Shown: positions 28,531-37,972, numbered from the stretch's first letter. The stretch is 64,000 bases of DNA from Sphingomonas glacialis (GCF_006439055.1 NZ_RCZC01000005.1:62001-126000), one strand, 5' to 3'. Numbers and translations: made by a program. Notes: generated by a model from the sequence alone, not told the origin.

Positions 28531-30000
28531 GTGGCGGATGATGTGATCGTCTTTATTACTATGCTGATCGCGTCGATGCTGCTTGACGCTACTGTAAGGC
28601 CGCGCCCCGTGCGCTTTCGCGAGCCGCGCGGATTGGCGCTGCATGTACTGGCGATGACGGCGCTATTCGGTTTCGGCCTCGCCGTGTCGGGTAATGCGCC
28701 AGTCGCGGCGTTGCTGGCGATCGCCCTGCTGGCGTTGTTCGTCGTCGCCTCCAACGCGAAATTCACGATGCTAGGCGAGCCGCTGGTGTTTTCCGATCTC
28801 GCCTTACTCTTCGCCGTCGCGCGCCACCCGCGATTCTACTTCACCGCGATACCGCACCAACAGCGCTGGTTCGGGGCGATCGCGATGATGCTCGCCGCAC
28901 TGACGCTGATGGCGCTGTTCGAGCCCGCGCCGCTCGCGCGCGCGGTGGGATTGGCGGTGATGGTCGGCGCGGGCGCCGCGATGGTGGCGCTGCTCCGCGG
29001 ACGCTGGTTCGCGGCGGAGGCGCTGCGGCCGGCGCTTGAGGCCGATCTCGCGCGGTTCGGGCTGATCGCGACCGCGGCGCTGTATTGGCGGCGCTGGCGC
29101 GAAACCGCCGACCCGCAGCCGCAACCGCCCTTGCCCGCGCCGTACGCTGCCGCCGGCATCGCGGCGCCGCAGGTGATCGTCATCGTGCAGTGCGAATCGT
29201 TTGCCGACCCGGTCGCCTTGACGGGCGACCCGTCGCGCGCGCTGCCTGGGCTCGCCCATGCCCGCGCCGCCGCGTGGCAATATGGCGAGCTCGAGGTGAG
29301 CGGCTTCGGCGCCTATACGATGCGCACCGAATATGGCGTGCTGTTCGGCCGCAGCGAAGCAGCGCTCGGTTTCCGCCGATACGATCCTTTTCTCAGCGCA
29401 CACGGCGAGGCGAGCTATGCGCTGTCGGCGCGGCTCGGCTCGGTCGGCTATCGTACGACCTTCGTCCATCCGCACGATCTGCGTTTCTATGGCCGCAACC
29501 GCCTGATGCCGGCGGTCGGGTTCGACCGGTTGATCGGCGCGGAGGGCTTTGCGCCGCTGCCCGAAGGCGGCGGGCGCTATGTCGATGACCGGACACTGGG
29601 CTACGCGCTCGCCGCGCTGGTCGAGGAAGCGCCCGAAACCGCGCTGATCTATGCGGTGACGATGGAAAACCATGGCCCGTGGGACAAACATCGCGAGCCC
29701 GGCGCGGCGATCGGGATTGACGCCTATCTGCGGCACCTGCGCAGCAGCGATGCAATGCTGACCGCGCTGTGCGAACGCCTCACGACCGACGAACGCCCGG
29801 CGCTGCTCGTGTTCTTTGGCGATCATCGGCCGAGCATTCCGGGGATCGTCGAGCCCGGCGGCGCGCGGCACACGCCCTATGTCATGCTACGCTTCGACGG
29901 GGCGGGGAACACGCTTGCAGGCAAGGGTCGAGTCGACCTCACGCCCGCCGATCTGCATCACGCCGTGCTCGACTGCCTCTGGCCGCCCGCAATGGTGTGA
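28531..30000 (+). CDS. LTA synthase/sulfatase-family membrane enzyme
   Basis: About 489 residues. The first 180 contain several membrane helices (VIVFITMLIASMLL, LHVLAMTALFGFGLAV, AALLAIALLALFVVAS, FGAIAMMLAALTLMALF). The C-terminal 300 form a periplasmic alkaline-phosphatase-superfamily domain: QCESFADP with metal-binding Glu, MRTEYGVLFG with the nucleophile Thr, MENHGPW and FFGDHRPSIPG. This is the LtaS/phosphoglycerol-transferase pattern. Substrate could be a phosphoglycerol or phosphoethanolamine decoration on the capsule or an osmoregulated glucan; unknown. The start is uncertain: GTG 28531 precedes the first helix, ATG 28561 falls inside it, GTG 28426 adds arginine-rich sequence. Confidence 0.72.
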   Translation: MADDVIVFITMLIASMLLDATVRPRPVRFREPRGLALHVLAMTALFGFGLAVSGNAPVAALLAIALLALFVVASNAKFTMLGEPLVFSDLALLFAVARHPRFYFTAIPHQQRWFGAIAMMLAALTLMALFEPAPLARAVGLAVMVGAGAAMVALLRGRWFAAEALRPALEADLARFGLIATAALYWRRWRETADPQPQPPLPAPYAAAGIAAPQVIVIVQCESFADPVALTGDPSRALPGLAHARAAAWQYGELEVSGFGAYTMRTEYGVLFGRSEAALGFRRYDPFLSAHGEASYALSARLGSVGYRTTFVHPHDLRFYGRNRLMPAVGFDRLIGAEGFAPLPEGGGRYVDDRTLGYALAALVEEAPETALIYAVTMENHGPWDKHREPGAAIGIDAYLRHLRSSDAMLTALCERLTTDERPALLVFFGDHRPSIPGIVEPGGARHTPYVMLRFDGAGNTLAGKGRVDLTPADLHHAVLDCLWPPAMV

Positions 30001-30001
30001 T

Positions 30002-30020
30002 CGTCGCGCGCGCCGCGACG
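30002..30020. terminator. hairpin between convergent genes
   Basis: A perfect 7-bp inverted repeat (CGTCGCG / CGCGACG, five-base loop) immediately after the sulfatase-type gene stop and before the end of the convergent HAD gene. No T-tract; a bidirectional terminator is possible. Confidence 0.35.
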
Positions 30021-30057
30021 CCGTACGCCGCCGGCTGACCGCCAGCGGCTGTACCGC

Positions 30058-30804
30058 TTATTTGAGGCAGGCGACGATACCCTCGATCACCGCGACGGTT
30101 TCCTTGGGGTCGCGCACGCGAACCGTGTCAAGCCCGAGTTCCTTCGCCGGATAATCGTTGCCGCCCGGGAAGATCGCGTCGCCGATGAACATCATCTCGT
30201 CGAGCGGGATGCCGCTCGCGTCGCGCAGCTTCTTGATGCCGTAGGCCTTGTCGACGCCTTCGCGCGTGATGTCGATCGAGGTCGCGCCGCCCATGTTGAT
30301 CGACAGCCCCGGCAGACGCTTGCGGAGGTCGGCCTGGATGATCTTGCGCTTGGCGAAATCGGGGTCCCAATGCTCCTTGGCGTCGAGCGGCGCCTGCTGG
30401 CCGAGCGCCGAGAATGTGATCTGGCTGCCGCGATCCTCGATCCGCTCGCCCCAGGTCTGCTCGGGGACGAAGCCCGTCGCGACCAGCGCCGCGTCGAATT
30501 CGGTGAGGATCTTGGCCTTGGTCGCATCGTCGAACAGTTCGGCGAAGACCGCCGACCAGGCGCCGTCGTTGAAGGTGTAGAGCTTGGTGCCGGTGGTCGG
30601 CATCAGCCACAATTTGCTGCGATCGGCGGCTTCGGGCAGGCGCGAGGCGACCTGCTTTTCGAACTGCGGCCAGTCGCCGCCCGAGATCACCGCAACGTGC
30701 GCGACGCCGAGCAGATCGGTCAGCGCCTGCTGCATCGCCTCCTGCAGCGGCTGCTTGCTCTCGGCCAGCGTTCCATCGAGGTCGAAGGCAACCAGTTTTT
30801 TCAT
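30058..30804 (-). CDS. HAD-IIB hydrolase, phosphomannomutase-like
   Basis: 248 residues of the HAD superfamily, class IIB cap. Motif I FDLDGTLAE at residues 6-14, motif II VISGGD near 37, and motif III/IV GDAIFPGGNDYP near 205. The central segment (ERIEDRGSQITFSALGQ, then DADLRKRLPGL-like ADLRKRLPGLSINMGG and DKAYGI) follows the layout of eukaryotic-type phosphomannomutase, which forms mannose 1-phosphate. In a locus needing GDP-mannose for gmd/rmd that role is attractive but unproven; a sugar-phosphatase role is the alternative. I chose ATG 30804 (MKKLVAFDLDG); the frame stays open 186 nt further upstream but with no homologous sequence. Confidence 0.78.
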   Translation of the reverse strand: MKKLVAFDLDGTLAESKQPLQEAMQQALTDLLGVAHVAVISGGDWPQFEKQVASRLPEAADRSKLWLMPTTGTKLYTFNDGAWSAVFAELFDDATKAKILTEFDAALVATGFVPEQTWGERIEDRGSQITFSALGQQAPLDAKEHWDPDFAKRKIIQADLRKRLPGLSINMGGATSIDITREGVDKAYGIKKLRDASGIPLDEMMFIGDAIFPGGNDYPAKELGLDTVRVRDPKETVAVIEGIVACLK

Positions 30805-31031
30805 ACGCCGGGTCTCTAAAACGTGGGCCCGAAGGGCCGATGGACAGAATGCCTGAGGCCTTTGCGTAGCGTGCGCATTCTTGGCAAGCCAAATGTTGTC
30901 CGAGTCGGCGACGCCACAGACGCCATCAATCCCCCCACAAAATGATCTGCGGTCCGGTTTGCACTGTCTTAAGGTGCAGCCCTTAAGCACGGCAGCGGCG
31001 GACGAGACTGCCGGAAGCGAAAGAGATAGTC

Positions 31032-31958
31032 GTGAACAGCAATCCCCGGATAGACACTTCCGCCCGCAGAGGGATCATTCTTGCCGGCGGGTCGGGCACG
31101 CGGCTCTATCCGCTCACCAAGGGCGTCTCAAAGCAGCTGATCGCGATCTACGACAAGCCGATGATCTATTATTCGCTGTCGACACTTCTCCTCGCGGGCG
31201 TTCGCGAGATCATGGTGATCACCACGCCAAACGATCAGCCGGCGTTCAAGGCGCTGCTTGGCGACGGCAGCGCGCTTGGCATCCGGCTCGACTATGCGGT
31301 TCAGGCCGAACCCGCCGGCGTGGCGCAAGCCTATCATATCGCGGCCGATTTCATCGCGGACCGACCTTCCGCGCTGATCCTCGGGGACAATATCTTCTAC
31401 GGCCACGGCCTGATCGACACCCTCGCGCGCGCCTCGGCGACCGCCTCGGGCGCGACGGTGTTCGGCTATTACGTCAAGGACGCTTCGGCTTACGGCGTGG
31501 TGTCGCTCGACGCGTCGGGCAGGGCCGAGACGATCGAGGAGAAACCGATAGCCCCCAAATCGCATTATGCCGTGACCGGGCTCTATTTCTATGACGGCCG
31601 CGCAGTCGAACTTGCGCGTAGGCTCAAACCCTCGGCGCGCGGCGAACTCGAAATCACCGATCTCAACCGGCTGTATCTGGCCCAGGGGCAGCTCTCGGTC
31701 GAGATATTGGGCCGCGGTTTCGCCTGGCTCGACACGGGCACGCACGCCTCGCTGCTTGATGCGGCGCTTTATGTGCGGATCATTGAGGAGCGCCAGGGGC
31801 TCAAAATCTGCTGCCCGGAAGAGATTGCGTGGCGGCAAGGCTTTGTCAACGATGCCCAACTCGAGCGCCTCGCGGCGCCGCTGCGCAAGAGCGGCTATGG
31901 CGAGTATCTCCTTGGTTTGCTCGATGGCCGGGCGGCTCTTTCGGCGGTGGCGCAATGA
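31032..31958 (+). CDS. rmlA: glucose-1-phosphate thymidylyltransferase
   Basis: 308-residue nucleotidyltransferase making dTDP-glucose from dTTP and glucose 1-phosphate. [20 protein letters not shown] near 16 is the nucleotide-binding signature, followed by [15 protein letters not shown] near 98, LGDNIFYG near 118 and [10 protein letters not shown] near 232, all family hallmarks. Starts at GTG 31032 with AGAGA a few bases upstream. It is separated by 60 nt from rmlB in the same direction. RmlC and RmlD genes are not in the window. Confidence 0.95.
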   Translation: MNSNPRIDTSARRGIILAGGSGTRLYPLTKGVSKQLIAIYDKPMIYYSLSTLLLAGVREIMVITTPNDQPAFKALLGDGSALGIRLDYAVQAEPAGVAQAYHIAADFIADRPSALILGDNIFYGHGLIDTLARASATASGATVFGYYVKDASAYGVVSLDASGRAETIEEKPIAPKSHYAVTGLYFYDGRAVELARRLKPSARGELEITDLNRLYLAQGQLSVEILGRGFAWLDTGTHASLLDAALYVRIIEERQGLKICCPEEIAWRQGFVNDAQLERLAAPLRKSGYGEYLLGLLDGRAALSAVAQ

Positions 31959-32018
31959 CCATGTCGACGATCGCGCGTACGAGCCCCGTCTCACCCATGG
32001 GTTCGGGGCGCACGCGCA

Positions 32019-33101
32019 ATGGCTAATTTGATCGTCACCGGCGGCGCCGGCTTTATCGGCGCCAATTTCGTCCATCACTGGCGCACGGCGGTCCCCGACG
32101 ATTCGATCGTCGTGCTCGACGCGCTGACCTATGCCGGCAACCGCGCCAATCTCGACGGGCTTGCGGGCGTCGAGCTGATCGTAGGGGATATCTGCGATAC
32201 CGATCTGGTGTCGCAGACTATCGCCGATCACCGCATCGACACGATCGTGCATTTCGCAGCGGAGACGCATGTGGACCGGTCGATCACCGGCCCCGACGCG
32301 TTCATCACCACTAACGTCGTCGGCACGCACAGCCTGCTCAAGGCGGCGAAGGCCGCCTGGCTCGATCGCGGTAGCGGCATGCCGCATCGCTTCCACCATG
32401 TCTCGACCGACGAGGTCTATGGCTCGCTGCGGCCGGACGACGCGGCCTTCAGCGAGACGACCGCGTATGCGCCAAATTCGCCCTATTCGGCGTCGAAGGC
32501 TGGCTCGGACCACCTCGTCCGCGCCTATCACCATACCTATGGACTCGAAACGACGACGAGCAATTGCTCGAACAATTATGGGCCGTTCCAATTCCCCGAA
32601 AAGCTGATCCCACTGTTCGTGCTCAACGCGCTGTCGGGTCGGCCGCTGCCGATCTATGGCGACGGGATGAATGTGCGCGACTGGCTGCACGTCGCCGACC
32701 ATTGCCGCGGGATCGAACTGGTGCTGCGCGGCGGTCGGGTCGGAGAGACCTACAATATTGGCGGCGGCCAGGAATTGCCCAACCACGCGGTGGTCGACGC
32801 GATCTGCCAAGGCGTCGACCTGGCGTTTGCACGCGATCCGTCGCTCGCGCGTCGCTTTTCCCGCGCCCCGGCCGCACAAGGGCGTCCAACCGCCGAACTG
32901 AAGACCTTTGTCGAAGACCGAAAGGGACACGATCGCCGCTACGCGATCGACGAAAGCAAAATCTGTCGCGAACTCGGATACACCCCGGCACGAAATTTTA
33001 AGGGTGGATTCACCGAAACACTTGCTTGGTATCTAGCGCATGAGCAGTGGTGGCAGCCCTTAATAACCCGAGCGCAAGCCCAAGCCGCCGTCAGCGCATA
33101 G
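32019..33101 (+). CDS. rmlB: dTDP-glucose 4,6-dehydratase
   Basis: 360-residue extended SDR converting dTDP-glucose to dTDP-4-keto-6-deoxyglucose. VTGGAGFIGANFVHHW at the N terminus, HFAAETHVDRSI near 83, HVSTDEVYGSL near 132, YSASKAGSDHLVRAYHHTYG near 160 and NCSNNYGPFQFPEKLIP near 184 are all conserved. Without rmlC/rmlD alongside, the product could go to L-rhamnose made with genes elsewhere or to another 6-deoxy sugar. Confidence 0.95.
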   Translation: MANLIVTGGAGFIGANFVHHWRTAVPDDSIVVLDALTYAGNRANLDGLAGVELIVGDICDTDLVSQTIADHRIDTIVHFAAETHVDRSITGPDAFITTNVVGTHSLLKAAKAAWLDRGSGMPHRFHHVSTDEVYGSLRPDDAAFSETTAYAPNSPYSASKAGSDHLVRAYHHTYGLETTTSNCSNNYGPFQFPEKLIPLFVLNALSGRPLPIYGDGMNVRDWLHVADHCRGIELVLRGGRVGETYNIGGGQELPNHAVVDAICQGVDLAFARDPSLARRFSRAPAAQGRPTAELKTFVEDRKGHDRRYAIDESKICRELGYTPARNFKGGFTETLAWYLAHEQWWQPLITRAQAQAAVSA

Positions 33102-33351
33102 CGCCCCCGCCTTCCCCGATCGCCATGTGCTGCCTACGATTATGGGGTTCAGTTCCGTGAATTTTTGGTTGTATAAGGCTTGGCTGTATCCGTATTCCGG
33201 AAGGTCATTATACTTGGTTTCGAAACCCGAAGATGGATCTGCTAGGGCTGGAAAATTAAATAAGCAGCGCCGTCGCAGTCCTGCCAATGTTCGACCAACG
33301 AGCGGCCTGGACATTGTCCAGACACAGCCGCACGAGCTAGCGCGCACGAAA

Positions 33352-36300
33352 ATGATCGAAGCGCCACCTCCCCCCGTTTTTCTTCATTCGAGCTTTCGAA
33401 CGTCGAGCACATGGATTTGGACGAAGTTTAGAAAACTTCCGAACGTTCTTGCTTACTATGAGATATTCAATGACTCGCTCATAGATATCAACGAAAGGCA
33501 CATCAGTGCTACGACCTACTCTACGTGGGACTCGCATCACCCTGCTCAAGCGCCGTATTTCCTGGAATACCTTCCCCTTCTGAAAAAGAGCGGGGGCGTC
33601 GTTGGCTTCGATTCTAGCATGGCATTGGACCGTTTCATCCCTGAAGGCGGGTTGAGCGGAAATTTGTCACTCGAAGAGCAATCGTATCTCAATATGCTCG
33701 TAGAGCACGCATATCAAAGTCGGAAGGTGCCGCTTCTCAGTTGCACCCGAAGCATCGGACGCATGGCTGCGATCAAGCGGTTCATGCCCGTGCAAAATGT
33801 ATTGCTCCACCGGAACATTTTTGAGCAATGGTCATCCTACTCGGGGCAGTTCCTTCGCGGAAATCGATTTTTCTTTGACACCATCGACAAGACTTCTGCG
33901 TCTTTTCAACACGACACTTTCTTAAATGGGCTCAATCGGGTATTTTCAGCTCGCGATTCGTCGCCGAAAGATGAACAGACATTCCTCCTGTTCATTCTTA
34001 TGCACATTTATTTGTACGCTCAGGCGATCGATTCCGCCGATGTCGTAGTCGATACGAGCGCGCTAACAACGGACCCCGAATTACGACATGCAATCGAAGC
34101 GCAATTGTCCAACCTAGTGTTCGCGCCTGTCGATCTGTCCGACGCGAAACCGAACTTCGATTGCTCGATCGTGCAGGTGCGCGACCGAAAGCAGTTCGTT
34201 GACACCATCGAGCAGTTCGTAAAGCTCATCGCATCGACCTGTTCGAGCGAGAAATCGGCGGCTTTCGCATTCAAGCTCAAAGACGACACACTAGCGCAAT
34301 GGGATCTGCATGACACGCTAACGCGCAACTCGACCGCATGGTATGAACGTCTCACCATCGATCTGCAGCAGAAAACCGACGAGCATGGCCGTGCCCATGC
34401 GGCCATCGAATCGACGGTAGCCGCGGTGGCAGGCGAGCGTGACGAGGCGATCGCCACCGTTTCCACCCTCGACGCGGCGCGGGATACAGCCGAGGCGGCG
34501 TTGGCGATGGTAACCGCCGAACGCGACGCGATCGCTGCCATACTCGGCCAAGCCTCGGCCGCCAGGGAGACCGCCGACCAAATTGCGGCCGAGCTCGAGG
34601 CCGAGCGCGCTCGCATCAGCGCGGCGTTCGCCGAAACCGCGGCCGCCAAGGAAGCCGCTTGCCAAACTGTCGCCGAACTCACAACCGAGCGCGATCGGAT
34701 TGCTGCGGCGCTGGCCGACACAAGCGCTGCCCAGGCTAACGCGGATGGCGCGGTCATCGTGCTTCAGGCAGAGCGCGATCGCCTCGCCGCGGCTCTCGCG
34801 GACAGCGACTTCGCGAAGGCCGTCGTAGACCATACGGCAGCGACGCTGACCGCGGAGCGGGACAACCTCGCCGTGCGGCTTGCCGAAACGGACGCCGCGC
34901 GAATCGCCGCCGAAGATGCGATCGCCCAAGCGAACGTCGAACGCGATCGTATCGCTGCCGCCCTTGCGGAAACCGCCGCGGCGCGCACCGACGCCGACGC
35001 CACCCGGGCCGCCGTTGCGGCCGAACGCGACCGAGTCGCCGCCGCACTGGAGGAAACCCTCGCGGCTCGGGACCTTGCAGAACAGGCGAACACTGCCCTT
35101 CGGGCCGAACGGGATAGCATTGCGGCCAATCTTGCCGAGACGATAGCAGCGAAAACGGCTGCGGATGACGCCATCTGCGTGCTCACAACGGAGCGCGATC
35201 GTATCTCCGCGACCCTCGCGGAAACCACGGTAGGCAAAGACGCCGCCGACCGTGCCGTCGTCCAACTCGAAGCGAATCGCAGTCGCATCGCGGCGACCCT
35301 TACCGAAACCACCGCCGCCAAAGACGCCGCCGACCACCGCCTCGCCGAACTCGGCGCAGAGCATGAGCGCATCCTCACCTCCCTTGCCAAAACCAGAGCC
35401 GCCAACGCCGCATCGGACGACAAACGCGCCGAACTCGAGGCCGAGCGCGATCGCATCGCCGCGACCCTCGCCGAAACTGCGGCCGGCAAGGACGCTGTCG
35501 ACCATCGCGGCGCCGAACTCGAGGCCGAGCGCGACCGCATCGCCGCGACCCTCGCTGAAACCACGGCCGCCAAGGACGCTGCCGACCATCGCGTCGCCGA
35601 ACTCGAGGCCGAACGCGACCGCATCGCCGCGACCCTCGCCGAAACCACGGCTGCCAAGGACGCTGCCGTCGATAGCGTCGCCGAGCTCGAGGCCGAATGC
35701 AACCGCATCGCCACAACCCTCGCCGAAACCACGGCCGCCAAGGACGCTGCCGACCATTGCGTCGCCGAACTCGAGGCCGAGCGCGATCGCATCGCCGCGA
35801 CCCTCGCCGAAACTGCGGCCGGCAAGGACGCTGTCGACCATCGCGGCGCCGAACTCGAGGCCGAGCGCGACCGCATCGCCGCTGCCCTCGCTGAAACCAC
35901 GGCCGCCAAGGAGGCTTCCGACAATCGGGTCGCCGAACTCGAGGCCGAGCGCGATCGCATCGCCGCGACCCTCGCCGAACTCGAGGCCGAGCGCGACCGC
36001 ATCGCCGCGACCCTCGCCGAGACCGCGACCGCTAAAGACGCTGCCAACACCATCGTTGCCGAACTCGAAGCCGAGCGCGATCATCTCGGCGCGACCTTGG
36101 CCGGAACGGTAGCTGCCAAGGCCGCGTCAAACGCCACGATTACCACGCTTGAAGCCGAGCGCGATCGGATCTCCGCGACCCTGTCTGACATCAGCGCCGC
36201 GAAGGCGAGCGCGGACGAGAGCGTGACGGCGCTGCAAAGCGACCGCGACCGGCTCGCGACCGAGCTGACCGAGACGGCGGGCGCGCGCGACGCGGCGAAC

Positions 36301-36435
36301 AGCCGCCTTTCGAAGGTCGTGGCGGAGCGCGACCAACTCGCCGCCACGCTCGCCGAAATGGAAGCGGCGCGCTCGGCCGCCGAAAGCGCGCGCGCTGCGC
36401 GCGCCTCACCGTTGCGCCGACTTTGGTCGAATTGA
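33352..36435 (+). CDS. sulfotransferase-like domain with a giant 28-residue coiled-coil repeat array
   Basis: About 1027 residues. The N-terminal 330 resemble a P-loop sulfotransferase: FLHSSFRTSSTWIWTKF at residues 10-26 fits the PAPS 5'-phosphosulfate loop, and RSIGRMAAIKRF / VLLHRNIFEQWSSYSGQF near 130-165 fits the 3'-phosphate-binding arginine and serine. From about residue 359 to 1016 the protein is 23.5 tandem 28-residue units rich in Ala, Glu, Arg and Asp (type LEAERDRIAATLAET), predicted to be one very long helix or coiled coil, ending SPLRRLWSN. No signal peptide. I chose ATG 33352 because the frame's upstream extension (from GTG 33127) has no sulfotransferase character. The N-terminal part is less GC-rich than flanking genes, suggesting acquisition. 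Lies directly after rmlB. Substrate unknown, perhaps the capsule. Confidence 0.68.
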   Translation: MIEAPPPPVFLHSSFRTSSTWIWTKFRKLPNVLAYYEIFNDSLIDINERHISATTYSTWDSHHPAQAPYFLEYLPLLKKSGGVVGFDSSMALDRFIPEGGLSGNLSLEEQSYLNMLVEHAYQSRKVPLLSCTRSIGRMAAIKRFMPVQNVLLHRNIFEQWSSYSGQFLRGNRFFFDTIDKTSASFQHDTFLNGLNRVFSARDSSPKDEQTFLLFILMHIYLYAQAIDSADVVVDTSALTTDPELRHAIEAQLSNLVFAPVDLSDAKPNFDCSIVQVRDRKQFVDTIEQFVKLIASTCSSEKSAAFAFKLKDDTLAQWDLHDTLTRNSTAWYERLTIDLQQKTDEHGRAHAAIESTVAAVAGERDEAIATVSTLDAARDTAEAALAMVTAERDAIAAILGQASAARETADQIAAELEAERARISAAFAETAAAKEAACQTVAELTTERDRIAAALADTSAAQANADGAVIVLQAERDRLAAALADSDFAKAVVDHTAATLTAERDNLAVRLAETDAARIAAEDAIAQANVERDRIAAALAETAAARTDADATRAAVAAERDRVAAALEETLAARDLAEQANTALRAERDSIAANLAETIAAKTAADDAICVLTTERDRISATLAETTVGKDAADRAVVQLEANRSRIAATLTETTAAKDAADHRLAELGAEHERILTSLAKTRAANAASDDKRAELEAERDRIAATLAETAAGKDAVDHRGAELEAERDRIAATLAETTAAKDAADHRVAELEAERDRIAATLAETTAAKDAAVDSVAELEAECNRIATTLAETTAAKDAADHCVAELEAERDRIAATLAETAAGKDAVDHRGAELEAERDRIAAALAETTAAKEASDNRVAELEAERDRIAATLAELEAERDRIAATLAETATAKDAANTIVAELEAERDHLGATLAGTVAAKAASNATITTLEAERDRISATLSDISAAKASADESVTALQSDRDRLATELTETAGARDAANSRLSKVVAERDQLAATLAEMEAARSAAESARAARASPLRRLWSN
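34426..36399 (+). repeat. 84-bp tandem repeat array coding 23.5 heptad-based units
   Basis: Twenty-three full 84-bp units plus one 42-bp half unit (35938-35979), in frame; 23 x 84 + 42 equals the 1974-bp span exactly. Each unit is four heptads. Outer units have diverged, the centre (about 35434-35980) is nearly uniform, and the segment starting 35434 is repeated at 35770 with roughly 120 identical bases. Confidence 0.9.
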
Positions 36436-36649
36436 CGCGGCGCACGGGCTTGTCGCAGGGCCTACCGCATGGCAGCGTCGCGGTCGACGGCGGCTGTGTT
36501 GCCAAAATCAACGCCAAGCCGTGCACGTTTCGGAAGTGTCTTTCCGGTATTTGGGATTGCGCTATTGCGAATTGATCCCATCTTTCGCTGCGTGTACTAT
36601 CTTCGCTGCACTGCAGCTAAGCCGTTGCGCAGTCTGCCGTAGGATGACC

Positions 36650-37282
36650 ATGCCAATCACTGGAACGCGACATAAAAGGGATAGCGGTGAGGAACAGCGT
36701 ATCCGGCTGTTTCGCAACGACTTTCTCGAGCATACGACGACAGTGTCGCCGATCGCCTTCGTGATCACCTGGGCTGGCATGCTCGCGCTTGCGATCTATG
36801 CGGGCTGGGGCGCGGCGAGCTTTATCAAATCGGTCGGGCTTGCGCTGTTCGGCCTGTTCCTGTGGTCGCTGTTCGAATATGCGATGCACCGCTTCGTGTT
36901 CCACATGAAGCTCACCTCGAACCTCGGCCGCGCTTTCCTTTTCCTGTCGCACGGCAACCACCATACCCAGCCCAACGACGGGCTGCGCAACATCATGCCG
37001 CCGCTTGTCAGCGTGGCGATCTGCGGGTCGGTGTGGATTGTCCTTTATCTCGTCGCGGGGCCGATAGGTTCGGTAATCTTCGTCGGCTTCGGGATCGGCT
37101 ATGTGATCTATGACAGCGTGCATTACGCGGTTCATCAGTTTCCACTGCGCTACGGCGTGCTCGGACGGCTGAAGCGCCACCATATCCGCCATCACTATGC
37201 GCATGAGGAAGGCAATTTCTCGATCACCGCGATCTTCTGGGACCGTGTCTTCGGGACCGAAGTGCCAACCAAGCGCCGCTGA
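36650..37282 (+). CDS. fatty-acid/sterol hydroxylase family membrane protein
   Basis: About 210 residues. Two hydrophobic hairpins (FVITWAGMLALAIYAGWGAA, then GLALFGLFLWSLFEYAMHRF; later LVSVAICGSVWIVLYLVAG with SVIFVGFGIGYVIYD) surround the histidine clusters of the di-iron hydroxylase family: HRFVFH near 85, HGNHH near 102, HYAVH near 160 and HHIRHH near 178. Such enzymes hydroxylate lipid acyl chains, sterols or carotenoids. The start at ATG 36650 follows AGGA at a good distance. It stands apart from the polysaccharide genes; in sphingomonads related genes may act on sphingolipid or carotenoid. Substrate not determinable. Confidence 0.82.
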   Translation: MPITGTRHKRDSGEEQRIRLFRNDFLEHTTTVSPIAFVITWAGMLALAIYAGWGAASFIKSVGLALFGLFLWSLFEYAMHRFVFHMKLTSNLGRAFLFLSHGNHHTQPNDGLRNIMPPLVSVAICGSVWIVLYLVAGPIGSVIFVGFGIGYVIYDSVHYAVHQFPLRYGVLGRLKRHHIRHHYAHEEGNFSITAIFWDRVFGTEVPTKRR

Positions 37283-37348
37283 GCGGGCTGTCGGGGCGCT
37301 CAGTCGCGCGCTCCGCTCCCGACAAATATCTCGCACAGCGGAGCAGGC

Positions 37349-37972
37349 TTATGAGCTCTCCTCAACCGGAGCGGCGACGGCTTCTGTTTCTTGCGCGGGC
37401 GTTTCTACCGGGGACGACTCGATCACGGGCGCCGCGGCCACCTGATCCGCAAGCGATTCATCGGTGATCGTCACACGCGCGCCGAGCCGGGTAATCGCAT
37501 AAAGCCGCTTGGCAAAGGCGATCGGAACGCGGACGCAGCCATGCGAGGCGGCATAGCCCGGATCGCGCCCGGCGTGGATCGCGACGCCGTCCCACGTGAT
37601 GCGCTGCATGTACGGCATCGCTGCGGAGTTATAGAGATTCGAGCTGTGCTTGACCGCCTTTTGCAGGATCTTGAAGTCGCCCGTCGGCGTATCGTGACCC
37701 GGCTTGCCCGTCGAAACCGCCGACACCGCAAGCAACGTCGCGCCGCGGTACACGTACAATTTCTGATCGGGGATGCTGACGATCAGCCGGACGCCGCTCG
37801 GCGCCGACACCGCACTGGGCGCGTCGTCCCACAAATAGCTGCCCGCACCCATCGTCGCGACCGACTCGCTGGTCAAACCGGCGCTGCGAGCCTGCGCGGC
37901 AAGCGGCATCGATGCCAATACAAAACCGACCGCCGCGGCACACACGCCGCGGCGCAAAAGCCGTGAAGCCAT
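37349..37972 (-). CDS. L,D-transpeptidase (YkuD domain)
   Basis: 207-residue periplasmic protein. A Sec signal peptide ends near AAQA (residue 28). The YkuD domain covers about 60-180 with the active-site signature IHAGRDPGYAASHGCVRVP, Cys about 145. These enzymes form 3-3 cross-links in peptidoglycan or anchor proteins to it. The C-terminal tail (after residue 182) is acidic and proline/alanine-rich. Divergent to the second YkuD-type gene at 38191, forming a local cell-wall gene group. Confidence 0.9.
   Translation of the reverse strand: MASRLLRRGVCAAAVGFVLASMPLAAQARSAGLTSESVATMGAGSYLWDDAPSAVSAPSGVRLIVSIPDQKLYVYRGATLLAVSAVSTGKPGHDTPTGDFKILQKAVKHSSNLYNSAAMPYMQRITWDGVAIHAGRDPGYAASHGCVRVPIAFAKRLYAITRLGARVTITDESLADQVAAAPVIESSPVETPAQETEAVAAPVEESS

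Noticed and set aside
34318..36084. A 588-codon open frame on the minus strand, Gly/Arg-rich
   Set aside because: It is the complement of the 84-bp repeat array. Repeat periodicity keeps it open; it lacks any domain and repeats the same units backwards.
34426..36399. Regular 84-bp repeats could suggest a CRISPR array
   Set aside because: No unique spacers, in-frame coding, 28-residue periodicity and heptads; it is a protein repeat.
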